From Lepidodermella squamata (Eukaryota; Gastrotricha), in contig JBLDXI010000058.1 of NCBI GenBank assembly GCA_047495785.1, positions 248,001 through 312,000 on the forward strand: a stretch of DNA of 64,000 nt. Reading direction: 5' to 3'. Positions 1 through 13,005 of the stretch are shown here, one piece after another. Position 1 is the stretch's first letter, and the number at the start of each line of letters is the position of its first letter. The position numbers and the translations under genes are program-made. The notes beneath the pieces were generated by a model that had not been told where the DNA came from, searched no databases, and saw only the letters and a program-made list of their open reading frames with translations.

Positions 1-288
1 ATCGATATCAAAGAAAGACGTGCACTGCGAACTAGCAATTCGTTAAATTTGCAACTCAAATTTGCAACTGAAACAGGCACAATATGTCAGCTATGATACA
101 ACGGCCACAAGACGAGAACAGAAATGCAGAGGTTGCGCGAAATTGCAACAGCAAACAAATAATGATGGCTCAAGATCGGAAGTGAAGATGATTGACAAAG
201 ATTTTTTATGCAGAAGCTGCGAAGGATAAATTCGCGGGAATAAAGGCACAATGCATCACAATATAGTCAGCTCCCAGAATAAATCATT
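1..288. other. 3' flank of the PLXDC-like gene
   Basis: No gene is visible. The stretch lies just downstream of the stop codon of the minus-strand plexin-domain gene and is probably its 3' UTR and flank. Confidence 0.4.
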
Positions 289-2062
289 TCAAATCCGCGA
301 CGCTGATAGAGTCACGCCGCCGACCGACACGTCATATGGGTTTTGCTGCTGACCATTCGGCCCGCTGTATGCGACTACAGGGGGTCTCCCGTTGGTTCCA
401 GCCGGCGTGGTCGGTTTCGCTGATGAAAATATGTTCCTTGCAGATGCGAAGGTTCGCCGGAAAAATTCACCGCTGTCCGCGAGAAGACGAGCCGGGCGAT
501 GTTCCACCAGCCATATACCTGCGCGAGAACCCGGGTGACGATGGGCGTAGACCACCCATCCCACGCAAAGACCGACAGCAGCGAGTATCGCCAGAACGAT
601 AAGAATTATAAGAATCGCCCAGGCGCCGCCGGACGTTGATCCGGAGGCGGAAGAGCTAGAGTCAGATGATGCCAGCGAGGTCGGCTGGGAGAACAAGTTG
701 ACACCCTCTCGTTGACTGAACGGCAGAGCAGCACAATCGATACGCTGCGTGACATTCTGAACATCACATTGGGCGTCCATCCACGATTTGCGACCTCTAT
801 CGAAGCCGAAAGAGCAGCGCCGTAGGTTGGGACACCAAGCGCATTTGAAAGCCAGGTTTGGGGCTGGCGTGAGACAACTGGAGCATGTGGTCAACTGGAT
901 GCAAGTTGGCAGCGGAGTCATGACAACGGCAGATCGCGACTTCACCCATTCGTTAGGTATCCGAGTTTCCGAATAGACGTGCATAGTTTGGAAGCTCGTC
1001 CCGGTAACGCCATCTTTTCGCTCGGAAGAGTACGCATCTGATAGGCTAATCTGTGGTTTCAAATCAGGGGTTTAACTTGATTTCTAGATAAACCGAGCGA
1101 ATTTACCTCAACAGGGTGTTTTGATTGTGAAATTTGAGAAATGCTTATCTGAATGATCATAATCAAGTTGAATAGATGCAGTGATAACAAAATACTCACC
1201 GGTATGTCTTTGTATGCAAATACTATCCGCCCATCGCGATAAATGTGAGTTTGGAACCGGAACGGGATACTTGGGCTCTCTTGTAAGACAACGTCTCGCC
1301 ACTCAACAACGAGCATCGATTCGTTCGCGAAATACAGGAGCCTATCGCTAGAGGAAAGGCTGAAATCGAAATTCGCCATGAGGGGTGCGATGAACTGCGA
1401 GAAGGTGAGTAATCTAGGATTCAGTACCTGAGAGAAAATCATATACATTTCTCTTCTCAACCATCGGCGAAATAGAAGACTTACCTCCCCTACATAGATG
1501 AAACCACCAGTTGCGATGACAACACGCTTTACTGGGTGGCCGTAGAAAGGAAATGTGAACTTCAAATCAACAACGGCTGCTGTCCGGTAAGAAACGGAGA
1601 GCTTGTCGTGAGATAGAGCCAAAACATTGGAAACATTAGTCGGGACAGAGCTTGGAACTTTGCCGAAATATAGCTCAATCCATAAGCGGTCGAAATCGTC
1701 AAACAGTTGAGTTGTGTAAAAAGTGTGCGGGTCTACGATAGGCAATGGTGTAGTAGTCGATGATGAAAGGCTCCAAGTGGAAATTGCAGGATTGGAAGTC
1801 GTGGTGCTGGAGGCTAAATTGGTTTCGTTTATTGCCGAAGAAGTTGAGTTATTGCCTGTTTCCACTACGGCCTGTCGCCGATTTCGAATGTTCACATCTG
1901 AAATGAAAAAACGCATGATTGGACCGCGATTGTAAAAATGTATTGCTTACTTGAGAAATCTTGTTGCACGCTAAGAATGTCGTACGAGTCACCGAGAGCA
2001 AAAATGGCGTAAGTAAGATGAAGAACGCACACAAATCCAGCTGATTTTATTCTGGGCAGCAT
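289..2062 (-). CDS. Plexin domain-containing membrane receptor (PLXDC/TEM7-like)
   Basis: Four exons, 1951..2062, 1485..1897, 1200..1427 and 289..1050 (read on minus), give 504 residues with consistent phases. The start at 2062 opens a signal peptide. Then come a Ser/Thr/Asn-rich spacer, a nidogen-like beta domain (FPFYGHPV, GGFIYVGE, IAPLMANFDF, GRIVFAYKDIP), a Cys-rich PSI module (CIQLTTCSSCL ... CAWC ... C) and one membrane helix rich in I, L, V and A (AWAILIILIVLAILAAVGLC). A cytoplasmic tail of about 90 residues follows. This order is that of PLXDC1/2, single-pass cell-surface proteins that bind extracellular-matrix ligands and PEDF in vertebrates. Many N-glycosylation sequons lie before the nidogen-like part. 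The family call is firm. The ligand in this animal is unknown. Confidence 0.88.
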
Positions 2063-2689
2063 TCTAAATCCCAAATTATATTCTTTCACGACATTCCTAT
2101 GGAAAAAAAACTAAAAATGCAACAATTGGATCACGCATGTATCAAGTATGATCGGGAAACTTCATCGTTTTAACAGATTAGGTTGGCAATCCGATATATA
2201 TATAAAAGCTGTACATTTTACAAATCTCATTATGCGATCGAACTTTAACGTAAAGCAAGAAGTTGGATCAGACGAATAAATGAAATTAGGTTCACGAAAG
2301 GATTATATAGAAACTAATTGCGACATACGATATTTAGTGGCAGAATAGATTCGAAAAGCATATGTATTGCTATTTAGTTGCATGTAAAAATGTTAACACC
2401 TATGGTAATGGGGAAAACCACTGCATAAAGCAGGGGAAACTATTGGATAGAATCTAAGTGTAATACATACGCCATATTTTTTTTAGTGATGCGACCTATT
2501 AGATATGAGCACCAAGGAAAGGTTGCAATATTCTCACTTGGCCGTGTTACAAAAGCAGTGAGTGCAGTCTTGGCATTTTCGACCGAATTCGTCATGGCAG
2601 TGAGATAATATAACATGAACCCATAAGTATTACTTCTTTCAGATTTTCACGGCGGTTTTTTTGCCCCATTGCACATTGCTATTTAAGTA

Positions 2690-2890
2690 ACACGCTTAGC
2701 TCAAAGTAAGCTCACCTTGCCATAAGCTCAGCGCACTCGCACTGTAGCTCAACTTACAAGTTCAGCTAGCTTGAAATCAGCTCTGTTTATCAAGCTCGTA
2801 AGCGGAGTAAGGTGAGCTGACAAGCTAAGCTGAGTTATGTGAGGAATGAGTCAAACAAGCTGAGCTGATCAGTTGAGCTTACTCCGTGCT
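2690..2890. repeat. AGCT-rich self-complementary block
   Basis: The words AGCTCA, TGAGCT and AAGCT recur more than a dozen times in about 200 bases, with the pair GTAAGCTCACCTT near 2707 and AAGGTGAGCTGA near 2810 facing each other. It could fold into an imperfect hairpin or be a decayed satellite-like or fold-back element. There is no coding potential. Confidence 0.45.
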
Positions 2891-3326
2891 CCCAATGCCA
2901 TACCCATCGTTACTTGCGGGATCCGAGACCTAGTAATGAGCTGCGCAGTAAGGAGCTATTGTGAATAAGAACTGAAATACGCGGAATTCCACAAAGGCGA
3001 CGACATACACTTAAAGCCAGTTTTTCAAGAGCCTTAAAAATCAGCTATTCATTGTTGAGCGAAGTCTGATTAAAACACGAGTGCGAAATCGCAATACTGC
3101 TATTATTCATAAATAATTTCTTAATTTACTAATACCACGCCAAGTTCACGATGCATATTTTTAAAGAGATTTTACGGCACTGATCGGCGAGAAAAATTGA
3201 GAGACGCAGATTGAAAAATCCTATTTCGAAAAAATGGTGTTCACTACCTGTTCAGTCATCGAACTGTTAGTCGGTTACGAAATTTTTCAAACATTTTGCA
3301 ATAAGTAGCACCATCCGAACCCTAGG

Positions 3327-3541
3327 GCAAAGTGTCCCAAATTTGAAAATGAAATTTTGACGCAATTTTTTTTTACTGTATGGAAAATGGTGAGCTTCTC
3401 CGAAATCGCCCTAATGTCATGCAGTTGGACGGTCAAGACACCGTACTGGCTAAAGAGTGGCCTCCTGCGAGCTTCAGCCTTCGATAAAGTTCACGTCATA
3501 CGTCATAAGTCTGCGCTTTTTGCAGATTTGGGGCACTTTAA
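3327..3541. mobile_element. Possible short MITE with inverted ends
   Basis: AAAGTGTCCCAAATTT at 3329-3344 is nearly the reverse complement of AGATTTGGGGCACTTT at 3524-3539. The roughly 215-base interval therefore has inverted ends of about 15 bases. I could not define a target duplication, so the call is tentative. Confidence 0.35.
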
Positions 3542-6254
3542 CATATTATTCAAGATGTAATGTCATTTCTATTTTAAAAGATTCCTGTAAATAGTCAACA
3601 ACCACTGGTATTGTAAACGCTAAGCAAATTCAGAAGTATTAGTATTGCTACTTATTATCAGTTATCAGTCGGGGCATTACTTCCATTAAACCTGACAATT
3701 TGAATAGGTACGGAAGGCTCCACTTGCCAGTGGTTATTCCTTATTCCATTTAGAAGAAAAAGCTTCCTGAACTGAGGGACTGGAAAACCCCAAAATTTCG
3801 TGACTACCTCTTGGGAATCAAGACTTCCGCAGAATATCAGCGTAAATACTGACAGTTGGCTAAATACAGTAATTTCCTGTTTCCTAGAAATGTCAGAATC
3901 TAAAACTATAGATATTAGATAATTTCTTCTGCGAAACCGTAAAGATGAATAAGATGGCGATGGTAACAGACAAAGCCATTGAGAATGCTGATTTTAACGA
4001 TGCTATTTTCAAATACCCAAGATGAAGATGAAGAAATTTATATTGGAAGAATGGCCTGTCCTTACAAATTTGGCCTTACTAATTATTATTTTTAATCACC
4101 TTATCTAATGTATGCGTGCCTTGCGCGCATCATCCTATAATAAACATTCTTATATGCTGTGCACGGTCGCCTTACTTCTGCGCTCGATCCTCTTTTTGCC
4201 CATTTATAAATCATTCCTAAATACTGTTATTCTTTTATAAAATTAAAAAAAAATGGTGCAATCAGAAGGAAAACAATGATGATGATGAAGCCCGCGTGCT
4301 CGAGTTCTGCTCTGCTCTCGAAACGGGCTTTCCATGACCTACTAAAATAACAAATATAAGATGTTCCCCTAGTGGGAGCGCGACTCCAGACTCTAGACGC
4401 CATCTGCACCTCATTAACGCTTTGTCACCGTTACTGGTGATTTAGCAAGGTGCATTTTTTGTTATCCAGTATCAAGGTTACCCATCAGGAAGCTAGGTGC
4501 GAAGAAGTAAAACGAATTTCTTGAACTTTCTGAGTTTGAACGGAGTACTGTATCATAGAATCGCGCCATAATTGGCGGCCACTTAGTAAGCCTGCGCTTA
4601 ATATGTGAGTTTAATAAGAAGTTTTTATGCTATATGCTATCTTGGGTCTTGAGTATTCGTGTCGGATGTCAGTAGTCCTGCGTCATCTTCTTCCAGGCAA
4701 AATCATCACACTTCGCACTTGGCAAGGCAAGACTCCTTGCTCCTTTAAAAAAGAGAAGAGAGAAGAGATGCGACCATAGCAATCCCAGCAATTCGTTTAC
4801 AGACCTCCCTTGAAAATGCTCCCGTCTGCCTTAGTGACCCTCCATTTCAGCCCGTTATTATTGTTTGCCAGCTTAAATAGAAAATGAAAAAAATTAGAAA
4901 AATTAAGATTTTGAGTTGTCAATAATTTTATTTCATGTTTAGTTAACTACTGAAAAATGATAATTGTGATGTGTTCAGTTTGCCGGGCTGAAACTTCTCC
5001 TTTCTCGAAACACTTTTCTGCTTGTGCGTCATTCCACGTCAAGAGAGTCCAAAGCTTCGAAACTATTGAAATTCAACAATTCATTGATTCAATAACTGAT
5101 CACTACGCAGCAAAAGAATCCTGAAATTGGTATCCGCCAATTTCACAGTGAATTAGATCATCGTTCATCATTCTCTATTTTCTTTAACTAAAACAAGTTA
5201 GCCAGTCAACAGTTTTAATCTTGGCATTTTTTGCTCCTGTTTGCCGTAGTTAGCATTCTGCTAATGCTTCGTTTATGGTTTATAATAGCTAGTTAGTCAC
5301 TAGAGATGGCAGGTGGTGTTTTTGTGCTTGTTTGATTTCCCGGGAACTATTAAAACTAAATGAGCTTCTCTGATTTTGTAATTGTTATTACAATTACCCT
5401 ATTTGTTACTTTCCAATGTAATTTTGTTAAATATTAGCATGTTCTTCTGGCCAGCATGGAGCATATATGGATATGCCAACACCCAATAGCATCGACGGCA
5501 AGTCGTAAGCTACATGGCGTGTTAAAAATATCAAGACCAACAATTGGCAACCATGGTTGAACTTCATACGATACAATGGATTTCGAGATTTTTTGTTAGG
5601 TGTTTAGATAATCCTGAATGCATTCATTCTAGCACTCATTCTAGCAATGCTGTCCACATCTTTGCCTAGTAATTTTGGTGCCTCTTAACCCCTTCCAATG
5701 ATGCTTATTAGTGTAACGCTTAGAATAGAAGTAGACCACTTTAGAAACTGAAACTTGACATTAAAGCTATGTAACTTTCGGCTTGATGATAACCTAAAAA
5801 GACGCCACCGCTGTATCGCCATACGCTCTTTTGGGCGGTAACGACTGAAGATTGAGCAGCCGCTCGGAATGCCTTTCCATGCCACTGAACGTGTCCTAAA
5901 TATCATGTATCGTGTCGAATAATGTCCATAATGCATGGCACCCGGACGAAAGGGTTTCTCAATCCGCCCCACCTTCTACATCCCAACATCATATTTAATT
6001 ATCACAAAATGACTAGTTTCTTAACAATTACCTAGTCTGGTTTTCTGGTCAGTTTTAATTTCAGCAGCTTTAGCCATGTAAAGAATACTTAATTACATTT
6101 TTCTTTAAAGCCTGCAATGCGAGAAAATAAGTTGAACGACATGCTTAATGTTCTTGTGAAAGCATCCTTTTACTTCCATTTGATAGCCTCTGATTGCAAA
6201 CCAGCGGTGTGCCTCTCTGATCCATTTTGTTTTTTTAAGTCATAGTCTTCTTAA

Positions 6255-6875
<621 letters not shown>

Positions 6876-8832
6876 CAAGTCGTATCGTATGGCATTGACA
6901 GCATCTCTTTGTCAAACCATTCCCCTTATTAGCAAGTACTGTGACACTTTAATATTATGTTTATCTTATTCATGAAACTTGAATCATTTCCGGATCGTCA
7001 TCAGATAAATGATGTCATTATGTGAGCTCTGCATGTGATGAGGGTGGTTCTGTTGTTGCTTGCTTGATTTATATTCCGAAATTTCGATAGCGCAACTCGC
7101 TAACAGTCATTCCTCGAAGTTCAATTTGCAATTAAGGAGTTTGATTTGACTGAATCACTTCGGGTTTCTCTGGTGCAACTGTCAAGTAAATCCTTTACTT
7201 GGTTCATCAAATATTTGGATGAATATTTGTAAAAAGTATAATGTCTTTTCTCCTGTGCTAACAAACCTTCGTTCAGAATGACCTGGTGGCTGCAAGCTAT
7301 CGGCCTAAAATGATATTCGTCTTATTCTGCTTCTCTTTTTGGCTTTGCTGTGGAACCCAGACAAGTGTAAGAATGGTAATGGGCGCCTTGGCTTGTGCGT
7401 TGTGGTGATTATAATGAATAATAATACTATTTTGTTAGCTTGTCCCTTATCGCGAATTTCATTCGGCTCGCGTATAACGTGTCATGGCTAATTCCTGCTG
7501 TTAAGCGAGTAAAACATACAATACTAATTAATCAATCTTCGACCAGATGTTGGCTGTAACATTATATTATATTATATTGATGAGTATGGAATCATTTCGT
7601 CAGGAGAATGTAAGTAAAAAATGACGCGCGAATTAAAAATAAAGACGTGTGACTCATTGTCGATCGTTGTCTTGACTTGATAAATGGTCCAGATTATAGT
7701 GAATTCCGATTAAAAACCTCCAAGTTTCCATCACTTTTAATACCACGTATGAATAGAATGTTCAGATAGCAGCTCTAAACCTTGCGGTAACAATTAGATA
7801 ATTGAGCCAAAATGTGAATGAATGCGCTGCAAGAAATGACGAATTTATGGACAATTGTCTTCCACGGTACCGTCAAACGGCGACTTTGCCTGCCGGGGTC
7901 ACTTGCCACGGAAAAATGGGGCGACTTTCGCTTAGCCATATCTCAGAGGTATCAAGATAAAGACCCCTAGAGTGGGTTAACGTTGGAAAGCCCAAGCAAA
8001 GACGAACTGGAATACCTTAAACATACTTTAGCCCTTCATGATACCTGGTGATTAATCACGGGTGAAGTTGAGCGAAAAACACCGTTTCCGGCAGAATTTA
8101 GATGACTCTTAAGTCGACCAGGTGTGATCAAAATGAAATAATCTTTTCATTTTCGAGCAGCCCCCGGCACAAGCTACCCAGCGGCACCCCACTTGAGAGG
8201 TGTCCGCCTTTCCACCTGCGGTTTGAGTTAGGGCAAAGTCACCCCAGCTGCATCTAAACCGTACTCGGGTCACTTTGCCACCCTTCCACGTCATTTATTA
8301 AGTTAAATACGGCTCAAACGGTTCCACAACGTATGTAATTTAATTCTCCATCATCAGGGCTTTCCATTGACATCCTACTTGACATGTATCATGCCTGAGA
8401 AAATGACATCGTGTGTGATCTAAACTCGATCTCAAAAACCTATGGCAATGTCACCCCACTGGCTAAAGTCAGCCCGTTTGACGGTATTTGGCGGGCCTCG
8501 AAGCATTAATTACTGACTGAGCTACACCAATGCCACCTTTCTTCGCTAGGAAATGGTTGGTATTATAGAACTTGGAGCTGGTCCGAAATTAGGGCAATTG
8601 CAAACAAAAAACGCTTGCTTATGACAGCATTATTTTTATTGTGCTGAAGTCACCGGCGATAACAGATACAAGTAGTATAATCTTTATAATGACCTTGGGT
8701 CCGCCAATGAACTCACAAGGGTCGTAGTATTAACACATGGGCATGAAGCATAAATAGGCGCCACCAACCAGCAAGCCGAACGATCTAAGGCTTTTTATTA
8801 TGAGCTAACGACCAGAAGCTAAGAAGCGTTTA
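6876..8832. other. Arf1 3' UTR and intergenic region
   Basis: After the Arf1 stop the sequence is AT-rich with no ORF that looks like a gene. It contains a short ATT/TATA microsatellite near 7562, a putative AATAAA near 7638 and the MITE at 7870-8484. The remaining 350 bases before the convergent OXSR1 stop show nothing recognisable. Confidence 0.5.
7870..8484. mobile_element. TA-flanked MITE (Tc1/mariner-like, non-autonomous)
   Basis: The left end CCGTCAAACGGCGACTTTG and the right end, read on the other strand, CCGTCAAACGGGCTGACTTT are near-matching terminal inverted repeats. A TA dinucleotide flanks the element on each side (7868-7869 and 8485-8486), as expected for Tc1/mariner-type TA target duplications. 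The inside (about 615 bases) has no transposase ORF. It contains further GTCAC(T)TTGCCAC words near both ends, so the subterminal regions are also related. Confidence 0.75.
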
Positions 8833-10628
8833 CTAGCTGTGTTGAACTTCAGAGGACTGCTCGACCGTAGGCGCAGGCGGCTGCATGTCCGTCACGTCGA
8901 CTAGGGTCAGCTGAGCGAAGCCTATTAGAAGTTTCTCGTCCGGCAGTTGCGACGGGGGCGGAGAAGCTCCAGTCGGCGAGTTCGTGCCCGACGACCCAGA
9001 CATGAGCAAGCTGGCCGAGGAAAGTTGGAAGACTATGCAAGTTCCGGGTTCTGGTGATTCAACCACCTTGTCGATATTGGCCGCCACCACGACTCGATCA
9101 CGACCGTCGACGAGGCCGGCTTCGACAAGCTCGGCAGCTACGGCAAGGGCAGAGTCGATTCCGCAACTGAAGTCGAAATTGATGTCATTCAGCTCATTTT
9201 TCTCGTTTCTAAAATAAAACATCAGTCAATCAATTCATAGTTAAAAATTAAAAGCAAACCGTAGTCGAAGAACCAGGTTCATCGATTTTCCGGCGTGTTT
9301 ACTCGCCGGCGGCTGTTGCTGGTGGTGTTGGGGTGGAGGCATAGCTTTACCTTCGGCTGCTTTCTCAGCGTCTAACTCATCGCTTTCCCGGGGCGTGTCA
9401 GTGTCCTCCCACTCCCAATCTCCAGTTTCCAAACGAACCAATCGACCCGACTGTCCGGGCATTCTTTTCACCTTCTGATGCCGAATTATTGGACCTTGGG
9501 ACACGACGATTTTCGATAAATAACTCTTATCTTTCGCTTTCTTAAAGAAATCTTGTTTGAGGAGTTGTTTAGCCGAAGGTCTATTGAAATCGCCATAAGA
9601 AACTGATAATGAATCATAAAAAATAATCTAATCAAATACCTTTCTTTTGGGTCCTTTTGCAGACAGAGGCCGACTAGTTTCCTGAACGACTTGCCATATT
9701 GGCGATATTGATCGCGCTCTGTCGCATTTGTATCAATGGTGGGTGGGTCATTTTCCAAGGTCATCAATAGCACTTTCATCGGCGGGTGCTTGTGATAGGG
9801 CGCTGCTCCCGTCGCAAGTTCAATCGCCGTAATTCCAACACTCCAAATATCTGCCTTGAAATTGTAGCCTTCTGGCGGCTGTTCCATAACTTCAGGTGCC
9901 ATCCAGCCTAAAACTCAAATTATGCAACGCGTCATCAGAATTATAATAAGATAGCTTACATGGCGTTCCGACAAAAGTATGGCGACCACTTTCGCGATCG
10001 ACGGCTGCTGCTACGGCCAATCGGGCCGCCACCCCGAAATCAGCGATTCGAATGCTGCCATCTTCCTTCATCAACACGTTTCCAGCCTTGATATCTCTGT
10101 GTAACTGACCGTTTGAATGCAGATAGTCAAGGCCATTCAGCACTTCACGGAGCACAGTAGCAATGAAAGGTTCATCGAAAACGCCGTAGCGGCAACCATC
10201 TTCGCTAGTCTTTATGCGATGTTTTATGACATCAAGAAGCGAACCAACTGCACACAACTCCATAACTGCAATGAAAATTAACATAATATAGGTATACACT
10301 AATTTCAATTCAACTCACTCATCCACAATTCCTCCCTGGCGACAAACGAAGTATAATAGGCAACGATGTTCTCATGTTGGCAATGGCTCATCGCACTGAT
10401 TTCCTTGGTCAACTCCTCAATTGAAGTCTGGCATTTTTCAAGATTGATTCGCTTGATAGCACATCGTTCTTTGCGAGGAATGCACAGAGCTTCGTGGACT
10501 TGAGCAGTTGCACCGCTGCCTATGACTTCGCGTAGATCGTAGCCCTCCTTCGAATTCGGCCAAGCTCCGAAATTACCACTCACCGTCGGCATGCTGCCAC
10601 TTGTCGCGGTGCTTGGAGGCGCCGCCAT
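8833..10628 (-). CDS. Ste20-family kinase OXSR1/SPAK (Fray)
   Basis: Five exons on minus (10319..10628, 9960..10265, 9640..9907, 9260..9580, 8833..9208) give 526 residues. The kinase domain begins at [18 protein letters not shown] and includes the ATP lysine CAIKR, the catalytic loop HRDIKAGN, the DFG motif and the activation loop FVGTPCWMAPE holding the threonine that WNK kinases phosphorylate. A Glu/Pro/Gln-rich linker follows. The C-terminal conserved domain, with [13 protein letters not shown] and a hydrophobic tail, is the pocket that binds RFxV/I motifs in WNKs and cation-chloride cotransporters. It controls NKCC and KCC ion transporters during osmotic stress. It is the last gene of a minus-strand cluster, 206 bases from the COMMD3 stop. 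Confidence 0.95.
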
Positions 10629-10834
10629 TCAACTCTGCGCTCGAACCAAAAATCGGTCTAACAACTACTACCAAATTCTAACAGCCATGCCTATTTCCAG
10701 GGAAGCAAAATAATAAGTGGTGAAATCGACACGATCTTTGATCATGAATTAGCTTCGAATCGATAAAAATCACTGATGTTTTGAAATTTAAATAATTAAC
10801 AATATCTGATTATTGAGCAACGCGAATAAATAAA

Positions 10835-11652
10835 TCAATCTGCAGCCGTCAGATGACCGCCTGATCGACCAGTGGCAGACCCCAGAGAGCTTGCCAAACG
10901 CTCCACTGAGGAAAGAGCCAGCTTAAACTTGGCTATTATATCTTGTAGCTGTTGCATGGTGCAGAAAAAAGTCAATTCGTGATTACAGCCAGAAGGATCG
11001 TTGGAGCGCTGATAAAAAAGATGAATTTTTTTAAATACAGCTGAAAATATGCTCTCAATACCTGGACTATAAATGTAACAGCGTAGCGAAAGTCGCGCAT
11101 GTCATCAAGCTCACTGTCTTTAGTGATGAAATCCAAACGGTAGGTCACATCGCATAAAATCAAGGCACCGGTCTCTAGACTGTCGTAAAATGCTGCAAGT
11201 GTTAATGATACCTACAGATTAATCAATAACATACCATGTAAGCGCTGATCGCATTGCAGCGCGGTGAGTTTGATAGGAGCGCGTGACGCTATCTACTACG
11301 AGCTGTTTCGCCCCCGTGCTCTGGAAAAACACACATCTCGTGAGAGTAACACCACGTTGTAGTAAATAGGTTGTCGAGACAAAAAAACATACTTCACTTT
11401 ATCAACTGGCATGTTATTTTGCGCGGCAGTAGTGAACACTGCGGCCAGTGCAATAAAAAATTCGCGGCAATCCTCGGTAGACATGCCGTTCAGGACAATT
11501 GATTTCTCTGGAGGGGTCGAATTTTCATCAATGATGGCAATGGTGGAAGCTACCCAGTCGGCAAAATTTTGCAAGGTCGTCGCATTGCCATCGTACAGAC
11601 CGCAAAGAGCGGTAAACTTTTTAAGGAATTTAGGAGGGAACAAGCTCTCCAT
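10835..11652 (-). CDS. COMMD3: COMM domain-containing protein 3
   Basis: Four exons on minus (11393..11652, 11235..11318, 11062..11179, 10835..11008) join in frame to 211 residues, against about 195 in mammals. The N-terminal half is a helical HN domain. The C-terminal COMM domain reads CDVTYRLDF, then a strand, then HELTFFCTMQQLQDIIAKF, very close to the VSWRLEY and ISFSCSMEQLQDL words of COMMD3. COMMD proteins form the ten-member Commander ring with CCDC22 and CCDC93, which works with retriever in endosomal recycling of cargo. The exon 2 acceptor (CCAGAG) and the exon 3 acceptor (ACGACAG) were chosen because they are the sites that keep the COMM frame. The exact junctions of this short middle exon are the least certain part. 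Confidence 0.82.
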
Positions 11653-11802
11653 TTCTCTATATCATAAATCGATACATGAAATTTATGAAAGGTTGACAAA
11701 GCGCGTTTGGCGTAAGAAAAGGTTGAGCAAATTTGAGAACAAGAAGTCAATCAGAATGCACAGCAAGGATTGTGGAATAGTCTCAAGAGTTGGCGTGGAA
11801 AA

Positions 11803-12766
11803 TCAAATTTTTGGCATTTTCAGGTCACCATCGTCATCGATACCAACCTCCTCCTAATCGATGAAATAGGAAGCTGCCATTACAGGCTTTGAATAGCCAA
11901 TTCAATACTTACGATAAATTCCTTTTTTGACTTGGGATAGCTCTCCAGGATGGTACTCATCATATCATTGACTATGCCTTTACGTTTGCGCCACTCTCGA
12001 ACCGAAGCTTGTAATTTTTTGGCAATCTAACAGGCAAATAGCAAACTTTCATTTGATCGATCTGAATTCAACACGTCAAGAAACACCTTGTCTCGATCGG
12101 CTTTGGAAATTACAGGACCAGACGCATTTTTTATTTGATTGAGACGATCTCGATCTCTCGTAAAATTTTCCTTCAAATCGCGCAGCTCTGCTTTCACCTG
12201 CTCGACCGTCATCTCATTCTTCAATCCCGCCAGCTCTAATAAATAATTGATTCACCCTGCATCTAATGCCATTTATATCGGTTTTACCTTGGGCCAATTT
12301 TCGATTACGCTCCACTTTTTCTTTTAGCTTCAATTTCAGATTGCCAACTTCAACATCGAGATCTCTTAGCTCCATGTCATTTAGTGAGGACAATTTAGAC
12401 TATGGGAACGAGGAAGAGATTTTTCAAATATTCAATCGGATAAAATTTACTTGATCGAGAACATAAACTTTTTGCTTTCCAAACGTTTTTTCCACCACAT
12501 CGCCATCAGCAACAAGCTGGTCGATAGCCTTTTGAACAACCTGTAATCGAAGCAATTTGACATAGGTATGCCGCGGGGAGGAACGATTGACATACGGTCT
12601 TGCTGTGTTCATTTCTCAGCCCAGTAACCACATCATTTGTGCTGAAAGGCCGGTTTTGCACCGTGAGGAAACTCAAAACAGCAGCTGGAAAGCACTCGAA
12701 CCATTGAATATGGATATCGAATTCTCAAAGATTAGTCTCACCCTTGCTTTCCTTCTCCTTGGACAT
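11803..12766 (-). CDS. PSMC3IP: PSMC3IP / Hop2 meiotic recombination protein
   Basis: Seven small exons on minus: 12742..12766, 12596..12684, 12451..12540, 12288..12399, 12087..12235, 11913..12026 and 11803..11853. All phases agree, and the product has 209 residues (mammals 217). It starts MSKEKESKAAV, and the winged-helix domain shows VQNRPFSTNDVV and EKTFGKQKVYVLDQ. A leucine-zipper coiled coil (MELRDLDVEVGNLKLKLK) and the second coiled coil with the diagnostic REWRKRKGIVNDMM follow, then an acidic end (EEVGIDDDGD). Hop2 pairs with Mnd1 to stimulate DMC1/RAD51 strand invasion between homologues in meiosis. The first exon codes only eight full residues and is easily missed by gene callers. 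Confidence 0.93.
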
Positions 12767-13005
12767 TTAATTATGTTCAAAGCAACCTATTTTTAAGCCA
12801 TGAATATGAATTTTTCGATGTAACATTGCTTGATTTATTCGACAAAGAAACTACAATAATAATAAAAAAACTTGATGCAGAGCGTAGAGGTCAAATGATG
12901 CACAGCATCTTCAATCCAACAACGTTCGTCAAATCAACAATCTACATCAAATCCAACGCTAGATACCAAAGAAGCATATACGTAAAAATCAATCAAGCCA
13001 GTTGT

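Noticed and set aside
5685-5972. 95-codon minus ORF
   Set aside because: No recognisable domain and isolated in AT-rich non-coding DNA.
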